Of a DNA stretch of 10,724 nucleotides, positions 1-7,092 are shown one piece after another. The stretch is from CAIPFQ01 sp964641775 (lineage in GTDB: Bacteria; Chlamydiota; Chlamydiia; Chlamydiales; SM23-39), in NCBI GenBank assembly GCA_964641775.1, contig CAZXLK010000045.1:1-10724 (forward strand), given 5' to 3'. The translations under genes were made by a program, and so were the position numbers. The notes under the pieces are model-generated. The model saw nothing but the letters and a program-made list of their open reading frames with translations. It ran no database searches and was not told the DNA's origin. How positions within the stretch are numbered: the first letter of the stretch is position 1; every line of letters starts with the position of its first letter.

Positions 1-15
1 GCCATTGAGGGCATT

Positions 16-810
16 CTAGTAGCTGGACATTTGGGTGCCATCGGGATTTTGGACGACGATGCTATAGACGGGGAGGAAGATTTCTGTGGTTTTGCGGATG
101 GCAAAATCATTGCCAAAGGCAGCTTGCGCAACGGCTTCGATTTGCGAAGAGCGGTAGCGCTTTTTGACTCGGATCGCTTTTTTGGTCGGCTTGGTAACTA
201 GCCAATGTTCTAGCTTAGTTTCCGGAATGACCATGAGGCGGGGGTTTTGCAGGTGGAGACGATAGGTATTTCCCGCTTGAACGATGAGGCTTTTTTTTCT
301 GCAGCTATCGATCCAGGCATCTAAGACATGATTTTCAATATTTAAGAATTTGGAAAGGCCATCTCGATCCCAAGAGCCCCCTTTGGATGCAAGGACGTTC
401 ATTACCTTAAATTCTTGCCTTGTGGCGTTGGCTGCAATACAATCGGTAAAGCCATGGGTCCTTTCCCAAGTGCTTGTGTTGACAACCATTTCGCCATCAA
501 CAAGCCCCCAAAGGATGACCCCTTCTCCCGTTTTATCTTGAGAGCGGGTGTATTTAACATCCATGAGGAGATACGGGACAAATTTTAAGGTCGGCTCCAA
601 GAAAACATGGGAATTGTCCATCAAAAGCTCTTGCCGATGGGATTCCATGATGCTTTCTGCGGTGAAGCGCACCTCTAAGGTTTGCAAAGTATCCGCTGTA
701 AAAAAGTCCTCGACTCTTGTAGAGATTTTAGGGAAAAAGTTCCAAGCCCAATAGCCTGTACAGCCTAGGATGGCAAGAAGGAAAAGAAAGCCAATTTGAC
801 GCCCCACCAT
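16..810 (-). CDS. Hypothetical N-terminally membrane-anchored protein, possibly with a truncated C-terminus
   Basis: A 264-residue protein whose family I do not recognise. From memory, Chlamydia has a hypothetical gene beside rho in the same place, so this may be its counterpart. Seen: one hydrophobic segment at about residues 6-24 after a single Arg, consistent with a membrane anchor or uncleaved signal. Cys17 follows Ile-Leu-Gly, a poor but not impossible lipobox. Residues 130-188 have a helix-helix-helix-hairpin pattern (EFKVMNVLASKGG, then a helix ending SCRKKSLI, then GNTYRLHL) that resembles a winged helix; this is inference. A basic stretch (TKKAIRVKKRYR) lies at 209-220. The gene begins 32 nt after the rho stop with a weak purine-rich leader, so it is probably last in the rho operon. 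It ends in an amber codon, and the five in-frame codons beyond it to the window edge (Asn-Ala-Leu-Asn-Gly) remain open, so the stop may be premature. Confidence 0.75.
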   Translation of the reverse strand: MVGRQIGFLFLLAILGCTGYWAWNFFPKISTRVEDFFTADTLQTLEVRFTAESIMESHRQELLMDNSHVFLEPTLKFVPYLLMDVKYTRSQDKTGEGVILWGLVDGEMVVNTSTWERTHGFTDCIAANATRQEFKVMNVLASKGGSWDRDGLSKFLNIENHVLDAWIDSCRKKSLIVQAGNTYRLHLQNPRLMVIPETKLEHWLVTKPTKKAIRVKKRYRSSQIEAVAQAAFGNDFAIRKTTEIFLPVYSIVVQNPDGTQMSSY

Positions 811-842
811 ATCTTTCTTTTACTGGAAAACCATTTTTGTGA

Positions 843-2165
843 CTACTCTTTCATTGATAATAAAAATTCCGCATTGCTAGCTGTTTTCTTAAGTCTTGCA
901 ATAAGAAGGTTCATTGCATCGACAGGAGTTAAATCGGCAATCCCTTGGCGTAATAGATAAATTTTTTCCAGCTCTGCAGGATGGAAAAGAAGCTCTTCTT
1001 TTCTCGTTCCGCTCTTAATCAAATCAATTGCCGGGAAGATCCTTCGATCCGCAAGGCGCCGATCCAATACGAGTTCCATATTGCCCGTCCCTTTAAACTC
1101 TTCGAAAATCACCTCATCCATTCTCGATCCGGTATCAATGAGGGCAGTTGCAATGATGGTTAAAGACCCCCCTTGCTCTACATTTCGGGCAGCGCCAAAA
1201 AATCTCTTCGGCTTATGGAGCGCGTTCGCATCGACACCGCCTGTAAGGATTTTTCCTGAATGGGGCTGGACTGTATTGTAGGCTCTAGCAAGACGGGTGA
1301 TGTTATCTAATAGAATGACCACATCATAGCCGCATTCCACAAGCCTTCTTGCTTTTTCAATGATCATTTCTGCAATTTGGACGTGGCGCTCCGGCGGCTC
1401 GTCAAAAGTCGATGCAATGACTTCGCCCTTGACAGTCCGGATCATATCGGTCACTTCTTCCGGTCTTTCATCGATGAGAAGGACCAAAAGAACCACTTCA
1501 GGATTATTGGTTTCAATGGCATTGGCAATGTTTTGCATCAAAATCGTTTTTCCCGATTTGGGAGGGGCGACAATCAAAGCCCTTTGCCCTTTTCCAATCG
1601 GAGATGCCAGATCAAGGACCCGTGTGGAGAGTTTTTCCCGATTTGTCTCCATCACAAGGCGCTTATCCGGATAAAGCGGCGTTAGGTTTTCAAAAAGGAC
1701 CCGATCGCGCGTCTCTTCAAATAATTTGCCATTGATCTTTTCCACTTTGAGCATGGCAAAGTATTTTTCTTTGTCTTTGGGAGAGCGAATCGAGCCAAAG
1801 ATTGTGTCTCCTTTTCGAAGATCAAATCTTCTTATTTGAGCAGGCGAGACGTAAATATCTTCGGCAGACGGGAGGTAGTTATAGTTGGGAGATCTAAGAA
1901 AGCCAAACCCATCGGGAAGGACTTCCAAGACGCCTTCACCATAAAGCATTTCATTGGGCCTTTCAGAAACCGTTTTTACGATTTCAAAAACGACACCCGA
2001 TTTCGTCAGGCCGGCTGTATGTTTCAGTCCGAGGCTCCTTGCGTAGGCTTGCAGCTGATCGATATTCATCCGCTGTAGATCGGAAATTTTTAAGATTGCT
2101 TCAAAGTTTTGAGGAGGGGGTAGTTCTGATGGAGCTTTTTGCTCCGTCTCTTGATCTTGGTTCAT
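843..2165 (-). CDS. rho: Transcription termination factor Rho
   Basis: Hexameric RNA-dependent ATPase/translocase that ends transcription of untranslated RNA in the cytoplasm. The 440 residues match the compact Rho form without a large N-terminal insertion. Domains in order: N-terminal helical Rho_N region (about 25-70), cold-shock-like OB fold that binds rut RNA (about 75-145, with GEGVLEVLPDGFGFLRSP), then the RecA-type ATPase. Walker A is APPKSGKT at 200-207 (Escherichia coli has Ala where Ser204 is). Walker B is DVVILLD at 281-287, followed by NITRLARAYN. The Q-loop LTGGVDANAL (307-316) and the R-loop region around GTGNMEL (359-365) are intact, and the arginine-rich LDRRLADRR (367-375) carries the likely arginine finger. 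The start codon overlaps the coaE stop by 4 nt (ATGA), so translation is probably coupled to coaE. Nothing looks degraded. Confidence 0.98.
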   Translation of the reverse strand: MNQDQETEQKAPSELPPPQNFEAILKISDLQRMNIDQLQAYARSLGLKHTAGLTKSGVVFEIVKTVSERPNEMLYGEGVLEVLPDGFGFLRSPNYNYLPSAEDIYVSPAQIRRFDLRKGDTIFGSIRSPKDKEKYFAMLKVEKINGKLFEETRDRVLFENLTPLYPDKRLVMETNREKLSTRVLDLASPIGKGQRALIVAPPKSGKTILMQNIANAIETNNPEVVLLVLLIDERPEEVTDMIRTVKGEVIASTFDEPPERHVQIAEMIIEKARRLVECGYDVVILLDNITRLARAYNTVQPHSGKILTGGVDANALHKPKRFFGAARNVEQGGSLTIIATALIDTGSRMDEVIFEEFKGTGNMELVLDRRLADRRIFPAIDLIKSGTRKEELLFHPAELEKIYLLRQGIADLTPVDAMNLLIARLKKTASNAEFLLSMKE

Positions 2166-2773
2166 GCGAAATTTGCCTTATTTAGAATGTTGTTTAAATG
2201 AATGACTTGTTTTTTTAGATCTTCAAGGGATCCACTGTTTTCGATCATGTAATGGGCCCGTTCTGCCTTGATTTCCGGCGCAAGTTGTCTTTGCATCCTT
2301 AAGTCGTACTCTTCTTCTGTATGTCCTGAATCTACAAATCTTTTTCTAGCGATTTTCTCTTTTGCAATCACGGCAATCACACAATCGTAAAATGTCTCTT
2401 TTTGGATTTCAAAAAGAAGAGGAATTTCCACGACAAAGCTAGAATATCTATCCAAGGGACAAGTTTGTTCATAGAGTCTTTCAATTTCTTTTTCTACTTC
2501 GGGATGGAGCAGCTTTTCCAATTTATCTAGCAGTTTTCTATTAGTAAAAACCTTTTCTGCAATCTTTTTTCGGCTGATTTTATTTTCTATGATAATTTCA
2601 GGTCCGAATTGCTGGATGATTTGTTTTCCTAGATCGGTCTTAGAATCTAAAAGTTGATGGACGATTGCATCAGCGTCTACAACGAAAGCCCCAAGCTCCT
2701 GAAAGATTTGGCAAACGGAACTCTTGCCGCTTGCAACTCCCCCGGTGATTCCAATTTTTTTCAATTTTAGCAT
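2162..2773 (-). CDS. coaE: Dephospho-CoA kinase
   Basis: Phosphorylates the 3'-hydroxyl of dephospho-CoA with ATP, the last step of coenzyme A synthesis. The 203 residues are normal for the family. Seen: P-loop GGVASGKS at 11-18, the substrate-side motif DADAIVH at 33-39, a LHPEVEKEI lid segment, the core motif EIPLLFE, and the C-terminal QLAPEIKAERA/IENSG pattern typical of CoaE. I chose the ATG at 2773 because it places the P-loop about ten residues from the N-terminus, as usual. An in-frame TTG at 2782 would add only three residues. With the ATG start the gene overlaps the polA stop by 7 nt and its own stop overlaps the rho start by 4 nt. No Shine-Dalgarno sequence precedes the start, so expression probably depends on ribosomes finishing polA. 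The neighbours polA and rho are functionally unrelated, so the grouping is conserved synteny rather than a pathway. Confidence 0.96.
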   Translation of the reverse strand: MLKLKKIGITGGVASGKSSVCQIFQELGAFVVDADAIVHQLLDSKTDLGKQIIQQFGPEIIIENKISRKKIAEKVFTNRKLLDKLEKLLHPEVEKEIERLYEQTCPLDRYSSFVVEIPLLFEIQKETFYDCVIAVIAKEKIARKRFVDSGHTEEEYDLRMQRQLAPEIKAERAHYMIENSGSLEDLKKQVIHLNNILNKANFA

Positions 2774-5415
2774 TGAGCCCAATTTTTGCCAACGGCGATG
2801 TGGACCTCGATCGGAACTCTCAATTTTAAGACATTTTCCATTTTATCAATTACGAGCTCCTTGAATATAAGTATCTCAGAATCAGGGACTTCGAAAATCA
2901 ACTCGTCATGGATTTGAAGGATCATTTTGCCATCTAATTTTTTCCTTTCCATCTCCCTGTCGATTTCTATCATCGCCATTTTGATGAGATCAGCTGCCGT
3001 TCCTTGCAAAGGGGTGTTGACAGCTAACCTTTCAGCAGATGCTCGAATGGTTGGGTTTTTATTGAGGATTTCCGGAATGGGCCGTTTTCTTCCGGTTAAA
3101 GTCGTAGCCTCGCCTGTTTTTCTTGCTGCCGATTTGCAGGATTCCAAATAGTTTTGAATCTTTGGATAGCGCTGAAAATATTTTTCAATAAACTCCGAAG
3201 CTTCCCGCATCGAGATACCCAGCTGCTTGGATAAGCCAAATGGACCTTGGCCGTAGATAATTCCAAAGTTTACCGTTTTGGCGGCATCTCGCATTTCAGG
3301 CGTAACAAAGGCGGACGGGATATCATAAACTAAAGATGCCGTATGGGTATGGATATCTTGCCCTTCTTGAAATGCTTTTACGAGTTCGGGATCCTCTGCA
3401 AAATGGGCAAGGAGCCTAAGCTCGATTTGGGAATAGTCGGCGCCAACGAAAGACCACCCTAATTTTTGCGGCTTAAAGCAGCCCCGAATTGCAATCCCTT
3501 CTTTGGAGCGGACGGGAATATTTTGCAGATTGGGATTTTGACAAGAGAGCCTTCCCGTTGCGGCAACTGATTGGCTAAACGAGCAGTGGATTCTTCCCGT
3601 TTTTGGCAAAATGGAATAGGGGAGCGCTTCGATATAGGTAGAGCGGAGTTTTTCAAGCCCTCGGTATTCTAAAATAAGCCTTGCAATGCCATGCTGAAGA
3701 GCTAAAGCTTCCAAAACATCTGCTCCTGTGGAAAATTCTGTTTTTTTCTTAAAGGGCTGCTTCAAGCCGAGTTTAGTAAAGAGAATTTCGCTCAGCTGCT
3801 TGGGTGAATTGAGATTGAACTCGCCGCCTGCTTCTTTAAAAATTGTAATCTTCAGCTCCTCTAAATCTCGAGATTGAACCGTACCAATTGTTTTCAGCTC
3901 TTCGGCATCGAGATAAATCCCCGTCCTTTCCATCTTCATCAAAATGGGAAGGAGCGGAAGCTCGATATCGGTTAAAATTTTTGTCAGCTCTTTTTCTTTC
4001 AATTCTTTTTCGAAAAGCTCTTTGAGCCTTGCCGTATAATCTGCATCTTCGCAGGCATATTCTGTGATTTTGTCTATAGGAACATCCTGCATCGAAATCT
4101 GATCTTTCCCTTTTCCGATGAGATCGGTGATGGGAATTTTGACAACGCCAAATTTTTCCAATGTGAGCTCATCGAGATTGTGCCGTCTTGTTTGCGGATT
4201 GAGAAGATAGGATGCAATAAGCGTGTCAAAGGAGATATTTTTAAGTTCGATCCCATGGTTTTTTAAAACGTGGGCATCATATTTGATATTATGCCCATAA
4301 AAAGAGCCGGGTTCTTTTTGGAAAAATTCTTTAAGTTTTGTCTGGTTTTTCCAGGGAATATACCAGGCCTCATTTGCCTCAACGCTAAAAGAGATTCCCA
4401 CTAAAGATGCAGTCATCGGAGTTAGATCGGTAGTTTCGGTATCGATCGCAATCTCTTTTTCCAGCATTAATTTTTCGATCAGCTTTTCCAGCGCATCATC
4501 AGAGTTGACAAGATGGTATTTTCTTGGGGTCTCTTTTTCAGCTTTTGCATGAGAGGGTTTTTCTTCTTGCATATCGCGAAGAAGAGAGAGAAATTTCATA
4601 TCGTGGTAAAAGGCAGAGAGTTTTTCCGTATCTTGTTTTTTCAGTGCATAAAAAGTCTCATCTTTGGGAATTGGGACTTCCGTGTTTAGGGTTGCAAGTT
4701 CCCTACTCATGAGAGCATCTTTTTGATTTGTCCTAAGGATTTCTTGTTTTTTTTCCCCTTTGACTTTTTCCGGGTTGGCAAGGATTGCATCCAAATTGCC
4801 AAATTGTTCAAGAAGCGCTGTTGCCGTTTTGGGACCAAATCCTTGAATTCCCGGAATGTTGTCCGAAGTATCGCCAACGATGGCAAGATAGTCGAGCATT
4901 TGATCCGGGCGAACTCCAAAAAGCTCTTTCACTTTCAAAGCATCGATCAAAAGATTCTCTTTATGGGCATGGAGCATGAAAGTCTGATCATCCACAAGCT
5001 GCATCAAATCTTTATCGCTAGAACATAAATAGGCTTTTGCCCCTAATTTTTTTGCCCAGATGGCAATAGTTGCCATCGTATCATCTGCCTCTACCCCTTC
5101 AACGCAAAGAGTGGGAATGCCTGCGAGCTCACACCATTCGTATGCCCATTCAAATTGCGGAAAAAGATCTTCCGGTGCCCCTTTTCGATGCATCTTATAA
5201 TCTGCATAAACTGCCTGGCGTGACTTTTTATTATCCGGGCCATCAAAAACAGCTACAAAATGTTCAGGAGAAAAATCTTTAAAAAGTTTTTGGATCGAGC
5301 GAATAAACCCATACACAGCGCTTGTCGATTGCCCCTTGTCATTGAGCATAGGCCCAATGGCATAATAGGATCTAAATAAGTAATTCACAGCATCGATGAT
5401 AAAAATCTTATTCAT
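2767..5415 (-). CDS. polA: DNA polymerase I with 5' nuclease and proofreading domains
   Basis: Fills gaps and removes RNA primers in lagging-strand synthesis and excision repair. The 882 residues form the full three-domain enzyme. The 5' nuclease spans about 1-285, with DAVNYLFRSYYA at 8-19, VEGVEADDT at 105-113 and the helix-hairpin-helix GDTSDNIPGIQGFGPKTA at 181-198. The 3'-5' exonuclease spans about 300-480 and appears active: DTET (Asp325, Glu327), NIKYD (Asp380) and YACED (Asp457) are the Exo I, II and III motifs. The polymerase follows: TGRLSCQNPNLQNIPVRS at 620-637, motif A DYSQIE with Asp660, the O-helix RDAAKTVNFGIIYG at 709-722, and motif C HDE at 836-838. It is therefore unlike polA lineages whose proofreading site is lost. 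The leader is odd: only 11 A/T bases separate the ATG from a 104-bp repeat element, with no Shine-Dalgarno sequence between. coaE overlaps its 3' end. Confidence 0.98.
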   Translation of the reverse strand: MNKIFIIDAVNYLFRSYYAIGPMLNDKGQSTSAVYGFIRSIQKLFKDFSPEHFVAVFDGPDNKKSRQAVYADYKMHRKGAPEDLFPQFEWAYEWCELAGIPTLCVEGVEADDTMATIAIWAKKLGAKAYLCSSDKDLMQLVDDQTFMLHAHKENLLIDALKVKELFGVRPDQMLDYLAIVGDTSDNIPGIQGFGPKTATALLEQFGNLDAILANPEKVKGEKKQEILRTNQKDALMSRELATLNTEVPIPKDETFYALKKQDTEKLSAFYHDMKFLSLLRDMQEEKPSHAKAEKETPRKYHLVNSDDALEKLIEKLMLEKEIAIDTETTDLTPMTASLVGISFSVEANEAWYIPWKNQTKLKEFFQKEPGSFYGHNIKYDAHVLKNHGIELKNISFDTLIASYLLNPQTRRHNLDELTLEKFGVVKIPITDLIGKGKDQISMQDVPIDKITEYACEDADYTARLKELFEKELKEKELTKILTDIELPLLPILMKMERTGIYLDAEELKTIGTVQSRDLEELKITIFKEAGGEFNLNSPKQLSEILFTKLGLKQPFKKKTEFSTGADVLEALALQHGIARLILEYRGLEKLRSTYIEALPYSILPKTGRIHCSFSQSVAATGRLSCQNPNLQNIPVRSKEGIAIRGCFKPQKLGWSFVGADYSQIELRLLAHFAEDPELVKAFQEGQDIHTHTASLVYDIPSAFVTPEMRDAAKTVNFGIIYGQGPFGLSKQLGISMREASEFIEKYFQRYPKIQNYLESCKSAARKTGEATTLTGRKRPIPEILNKNPTIRASAERLAVNTPLQGTAADLIKMAMIEIDREMERKKLDGKMILQIHDELIFEVPDSEILIFKELVIDKMENVLKLRVPIEVHIAVGKNWAQC

Positions 5416-5426
5416 TTTTTTTATTT

Positions 5427-5530
5427 AACCACCGAGCACACCGAGGACACCGAGGAGAGGAAAAAGAGAGAGAATTTTTCTTTTTTGCCTTGCAAAAAAG
5501 ATCTTTGTGCTCTCGGTGTGCTCGGTGGTT
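5427..5530. repeat. 104-bp palindromic intergenic repeat element of the CACCGAG type
   Basis: The ends are perfect 19-bp inverted repeats at 5427-5445 and 5512-5530; the left arm begins AACCACCGAGCACACC. The left side is itself a tandem of three 9-mers (CACCGAGCA, CACCGAGGA, CACCGAGGA at 5430-5456). The interior holds a GA-rich tract and a second hairpin with 10-bp arms TCTTTTTTGC and GCAAAAAAGA around a 3-nt loop (5479-5501). The element lies between sppA and polA, 3 bp after the sppA stop and 11 bp before the polA start. It carries no gene and no hairpin followed by a T tract, so it is not an intrinsic terminator. It resembles dispersed ACCACAGAGG/ACCACCGAGG repeats that I remember from many environmental bacterial genomes, so a non-autonomous mobile element is my best reading. 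No target duplication is evident. Confidence 0.85.
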
Positions 5531-5533
5531 TAT

Positions 5534-6577
5534 TCATTTTTCAGGTTGGTATAGGTAAGCAAATTGGCCATTGATTTTTGGCTGGCCAAGATCTAACCGA
5601 TGCTCAATTTGCCCGCGCAAAAGCATTGGGGATTTGCTAAAAAGTTTTGATAGCCATTCACTTTTTGGCTCGAGCTGAACGACTTGATAAGGTTTTTTCG
5701 GATCGACTTTTGCCGCATCAAGAAGAGCTAAAAGGGCCTGACTTCGAGAGGTTGTTACTTGATCAATATATCCAAGATCAGCAGCCGTCACTGCGTCAAA
5801 TACATGGGCGCCATACTCATTCATCAGTTTTTCTTTATCGAGCTTAGGTTTGGCTTTTGAGACAATATCGACAAAGCGGTTGTAAAAATAGGTCATGATT
5901 GCTTTATACGACTCGTCTTCCCCTTCTTTCCAGGGTCTAAAAGGGCTCATGGCATCTTTGTCTTTCCCTTGAGTGAGCGTTTTTGTATGAACACCGATTT
6001 TTTCGAGCGATTCAAAAACGTTGACAAATGGCCCAAAAATAACCCCCACCGACCCAATGATCGAACTTGGCGATGCATAAACTTTATCAACAGCAGAAGA
6101 AATGTACATTCCACCTGATGCGCAAAGGCCATCGACATAGGCATAAATCGGGACATTGTATTTTGCTTTGTAATCGAGAAGCATTTGGTAGATATCATCT
6201 GAATCGGTAACAGCTCCGCCCGGGGTATTGAAATGGATCAAAATTCCTTTTACACGGTCATTTGCTAAAGTCCCCGTTCTTGATTCAACCAAGATATTAT
6301 CTACAATGGAGGAGTCGAGCTTTTCCGGCTCCCCAATGACTCCATGGATGTTGAGTTGAAGAATCACAGGAGCAGTAGAAGAGACCGTCTCCTTTTTCCC
6401 TTCTGCATCGGCAATGACAGTCAATGTGGTTTTGGGCTCGATCAAAGTTGTTCCGGAATAGAGCGAATAGAGAAGTGAGCAAAGAAAAAATGCGAAAAGG
6501 ATTCCTAAGACTGCAAAAAACCATTTGCAAAAGCTTCTGATCGCAGAGACAAAAATCGATTCTCTCATTATTTCCAT
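5534..6577 (-). CDS. sppA: Signal peptide peptidase SppA/SohB-like serine protease (S49 family)
   Basis: Membrane-anchored protease that cleaves leftover signal peptides or other membrane-embedded fragments on the outer face of the inner membrane. The 347 residues fit the short, single-domain S49 form (as in Bacillus SppA or SohB) rather than the duplicated 600-residue E. coli SppA. Seen: one transmembrane segment at about 18-40, then a ClpP-like fold with IHFNTPGGAVTDSDDIY at 114-130, the nucleophile Ser154 in CASGGMYISS, SIIGSVGVIFG at 172-182, and the probable general base Lys207 in KDKDAMSPFR. The Ser-Lys spacing of 53 residues is close to the Bacillus enzyme (52, from memory). The start at 6577 lies 10 nt after the pgsA stop, with an AGGA overlapping the end of pgsA at rather long spacing; an ATG three codons later is possible. 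Chlamydia calls its counterpart at this place sohB. Confidence 0.93.
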   Translation of the reverse strand: MEIMRESIFVSAIRSFCKWFFAVLGILFAFFLCSLLYSLYSGTTLIEPKTTLTVIADAEGKKETVSSTAPVILQLNIHGVIGEPEKLDSSIVDNILVESRTGTLANDRVKGILIHFNTPGGAVTDSDDIYQMLLDYKAKYNVPIYAYVDGLCASGGMYISSAVDKVYASPSSIIGSVGVIFGPFVNVFESLEKIGVHTKTLTQGKDKDAMSPFRPWKEGEDESYKAIMTYFYNRFVDIVSKAKPKLDKEKLMNEYGAHVFDAVTAADLGYIDQVTTSRSQALLALLDAAKVDPKKPYQVVQLEPKSEWLSKLFSKSPMLLRGQIEHRLDLGQPKINGQFAYLYQPEK

Positions 6578-6587
6578 TATTACTATT

Positions 6588-6992
6588 CTATCCTAAACCC
6601 TTCGCAGGGGCAAGCTGAAAAAGCTCGAGGAAGGCAAGCCACCCCATGATGATAAAAGAGCCAAAGACCCCCCAGGACATGGGGATTTGATAGACCAAAG
6701 CGGTTAAAACAATGAATTGCAAGGTCGTTGTGATTTTACCCCATCTCACCGATCTAAAGACAATTGTTTTCCATCTTCGGGTAGCCAGCATCATAATTCC
6801 AAAAATCGCAAGAAAGATATCGCGGGAAATCATTGATGCACACTCCCAAGGAGCAATTCTCCCTTCTCGAAACAGAATCAAAATGGCAAAAAAGACAAAA
6901 AATTTATCCATCGCAGGATCTAAAATGGCGCCGAATTGACTCGTTGATTTGTAGCGCCTGGCCAAATAGCCGTCGATGCAATCGGTGATGGC
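6588..6992 (-). CDS. pgsA: CDP-alcohol phosphatidyltransferase, probably PgsA; N-terminus lost in an assembly gap
   Basis: Probably transfers a phosphatidyl group from CDP-diacylglycerol to glycerol 3-phosphate at the inner membrane, the committed step to phosphatidylglycerol. Only the last 134 residues are visible. They open with the complete family signature D-x2-D-G-x2-A-R-x8-G-x3-D-x3-D, read as DCIDGYLAR, then FGAILDPAMDKF, which binds the metal and CDP. Hydrophobic segments follow, then a WGKITTTLQF stretch that matches the GKxxT region of PgsA. The signature alone does not fix the head group, so another CDP-alcohol transferase is possible. The stop lies 10 nt before the sppA start, so the two are probably co-transcribed. 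E. coli PgsA has roughly 40 residues before the motif, so about 120 nt or more of coding sequence must lie in the gap. Any N-terminus read through the Ns from 7184 is an artefact: that DNA belongs to the translocase in another frame. Confidence 0.88.
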   Translation of the reverse strand, partial: AITDCIDGYLARRYKSTSQFGAILDPAMDKFFVFFAILILFREGRIAPWECASMISRDIFLAIFGIMMLATRRWKTIVFRSVRWGKITTTLQFIVLTALVYQIPMSWGVFGSFIIMGWLAFLELFQLAPAKGLG

Positions 6993-7092
6993 NNNNNNNN
7001 NNNNNNNNNNNNNNNNNNNNNNNNNNNNNNNNNNNNNNNNNNNNNNNNNNNNNNNNNNNNNNNNNNNNNNNNNNNNNNNNNNNNNNNNNNNN
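6993..7092. other. Assembly gap 1 (100 Ns)
   Basis: Exactly 100 Ns, a conventional placeholder for unknown length. It removes the C-terminus of the translocase, the junction, and the N-terminus of pgsA. The missing pgsA start alone should need about 120 nt, so the real gap is longer than drawn, and reading frames must not be carried across it. Confidence 0.97.

Noticed and set aside
760..810. Lipoprotein signal in the hypothetical gene (Cys17)
   Set aside because: Leu at -2 of the Ile-Leu-Gly-Cys motif is atypical, and the hydrophobic stretch continues past the Cys, so a plain membrane anchor is more likely.
2774..2782. TTG start of coaE at 2782
   Set aside because: It adds only three residues (Met-Gly-Ser), has no better ribosome site, and the ATG at 2773 gives the usual CoaE N-terminus.
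5479..5501. Intrinsic terminator for sppA
   Set aside because: The inner hairpin is made mostly of A/T pairs and is not followed by a T run on the minus strand; it belongs to the palindromic element.
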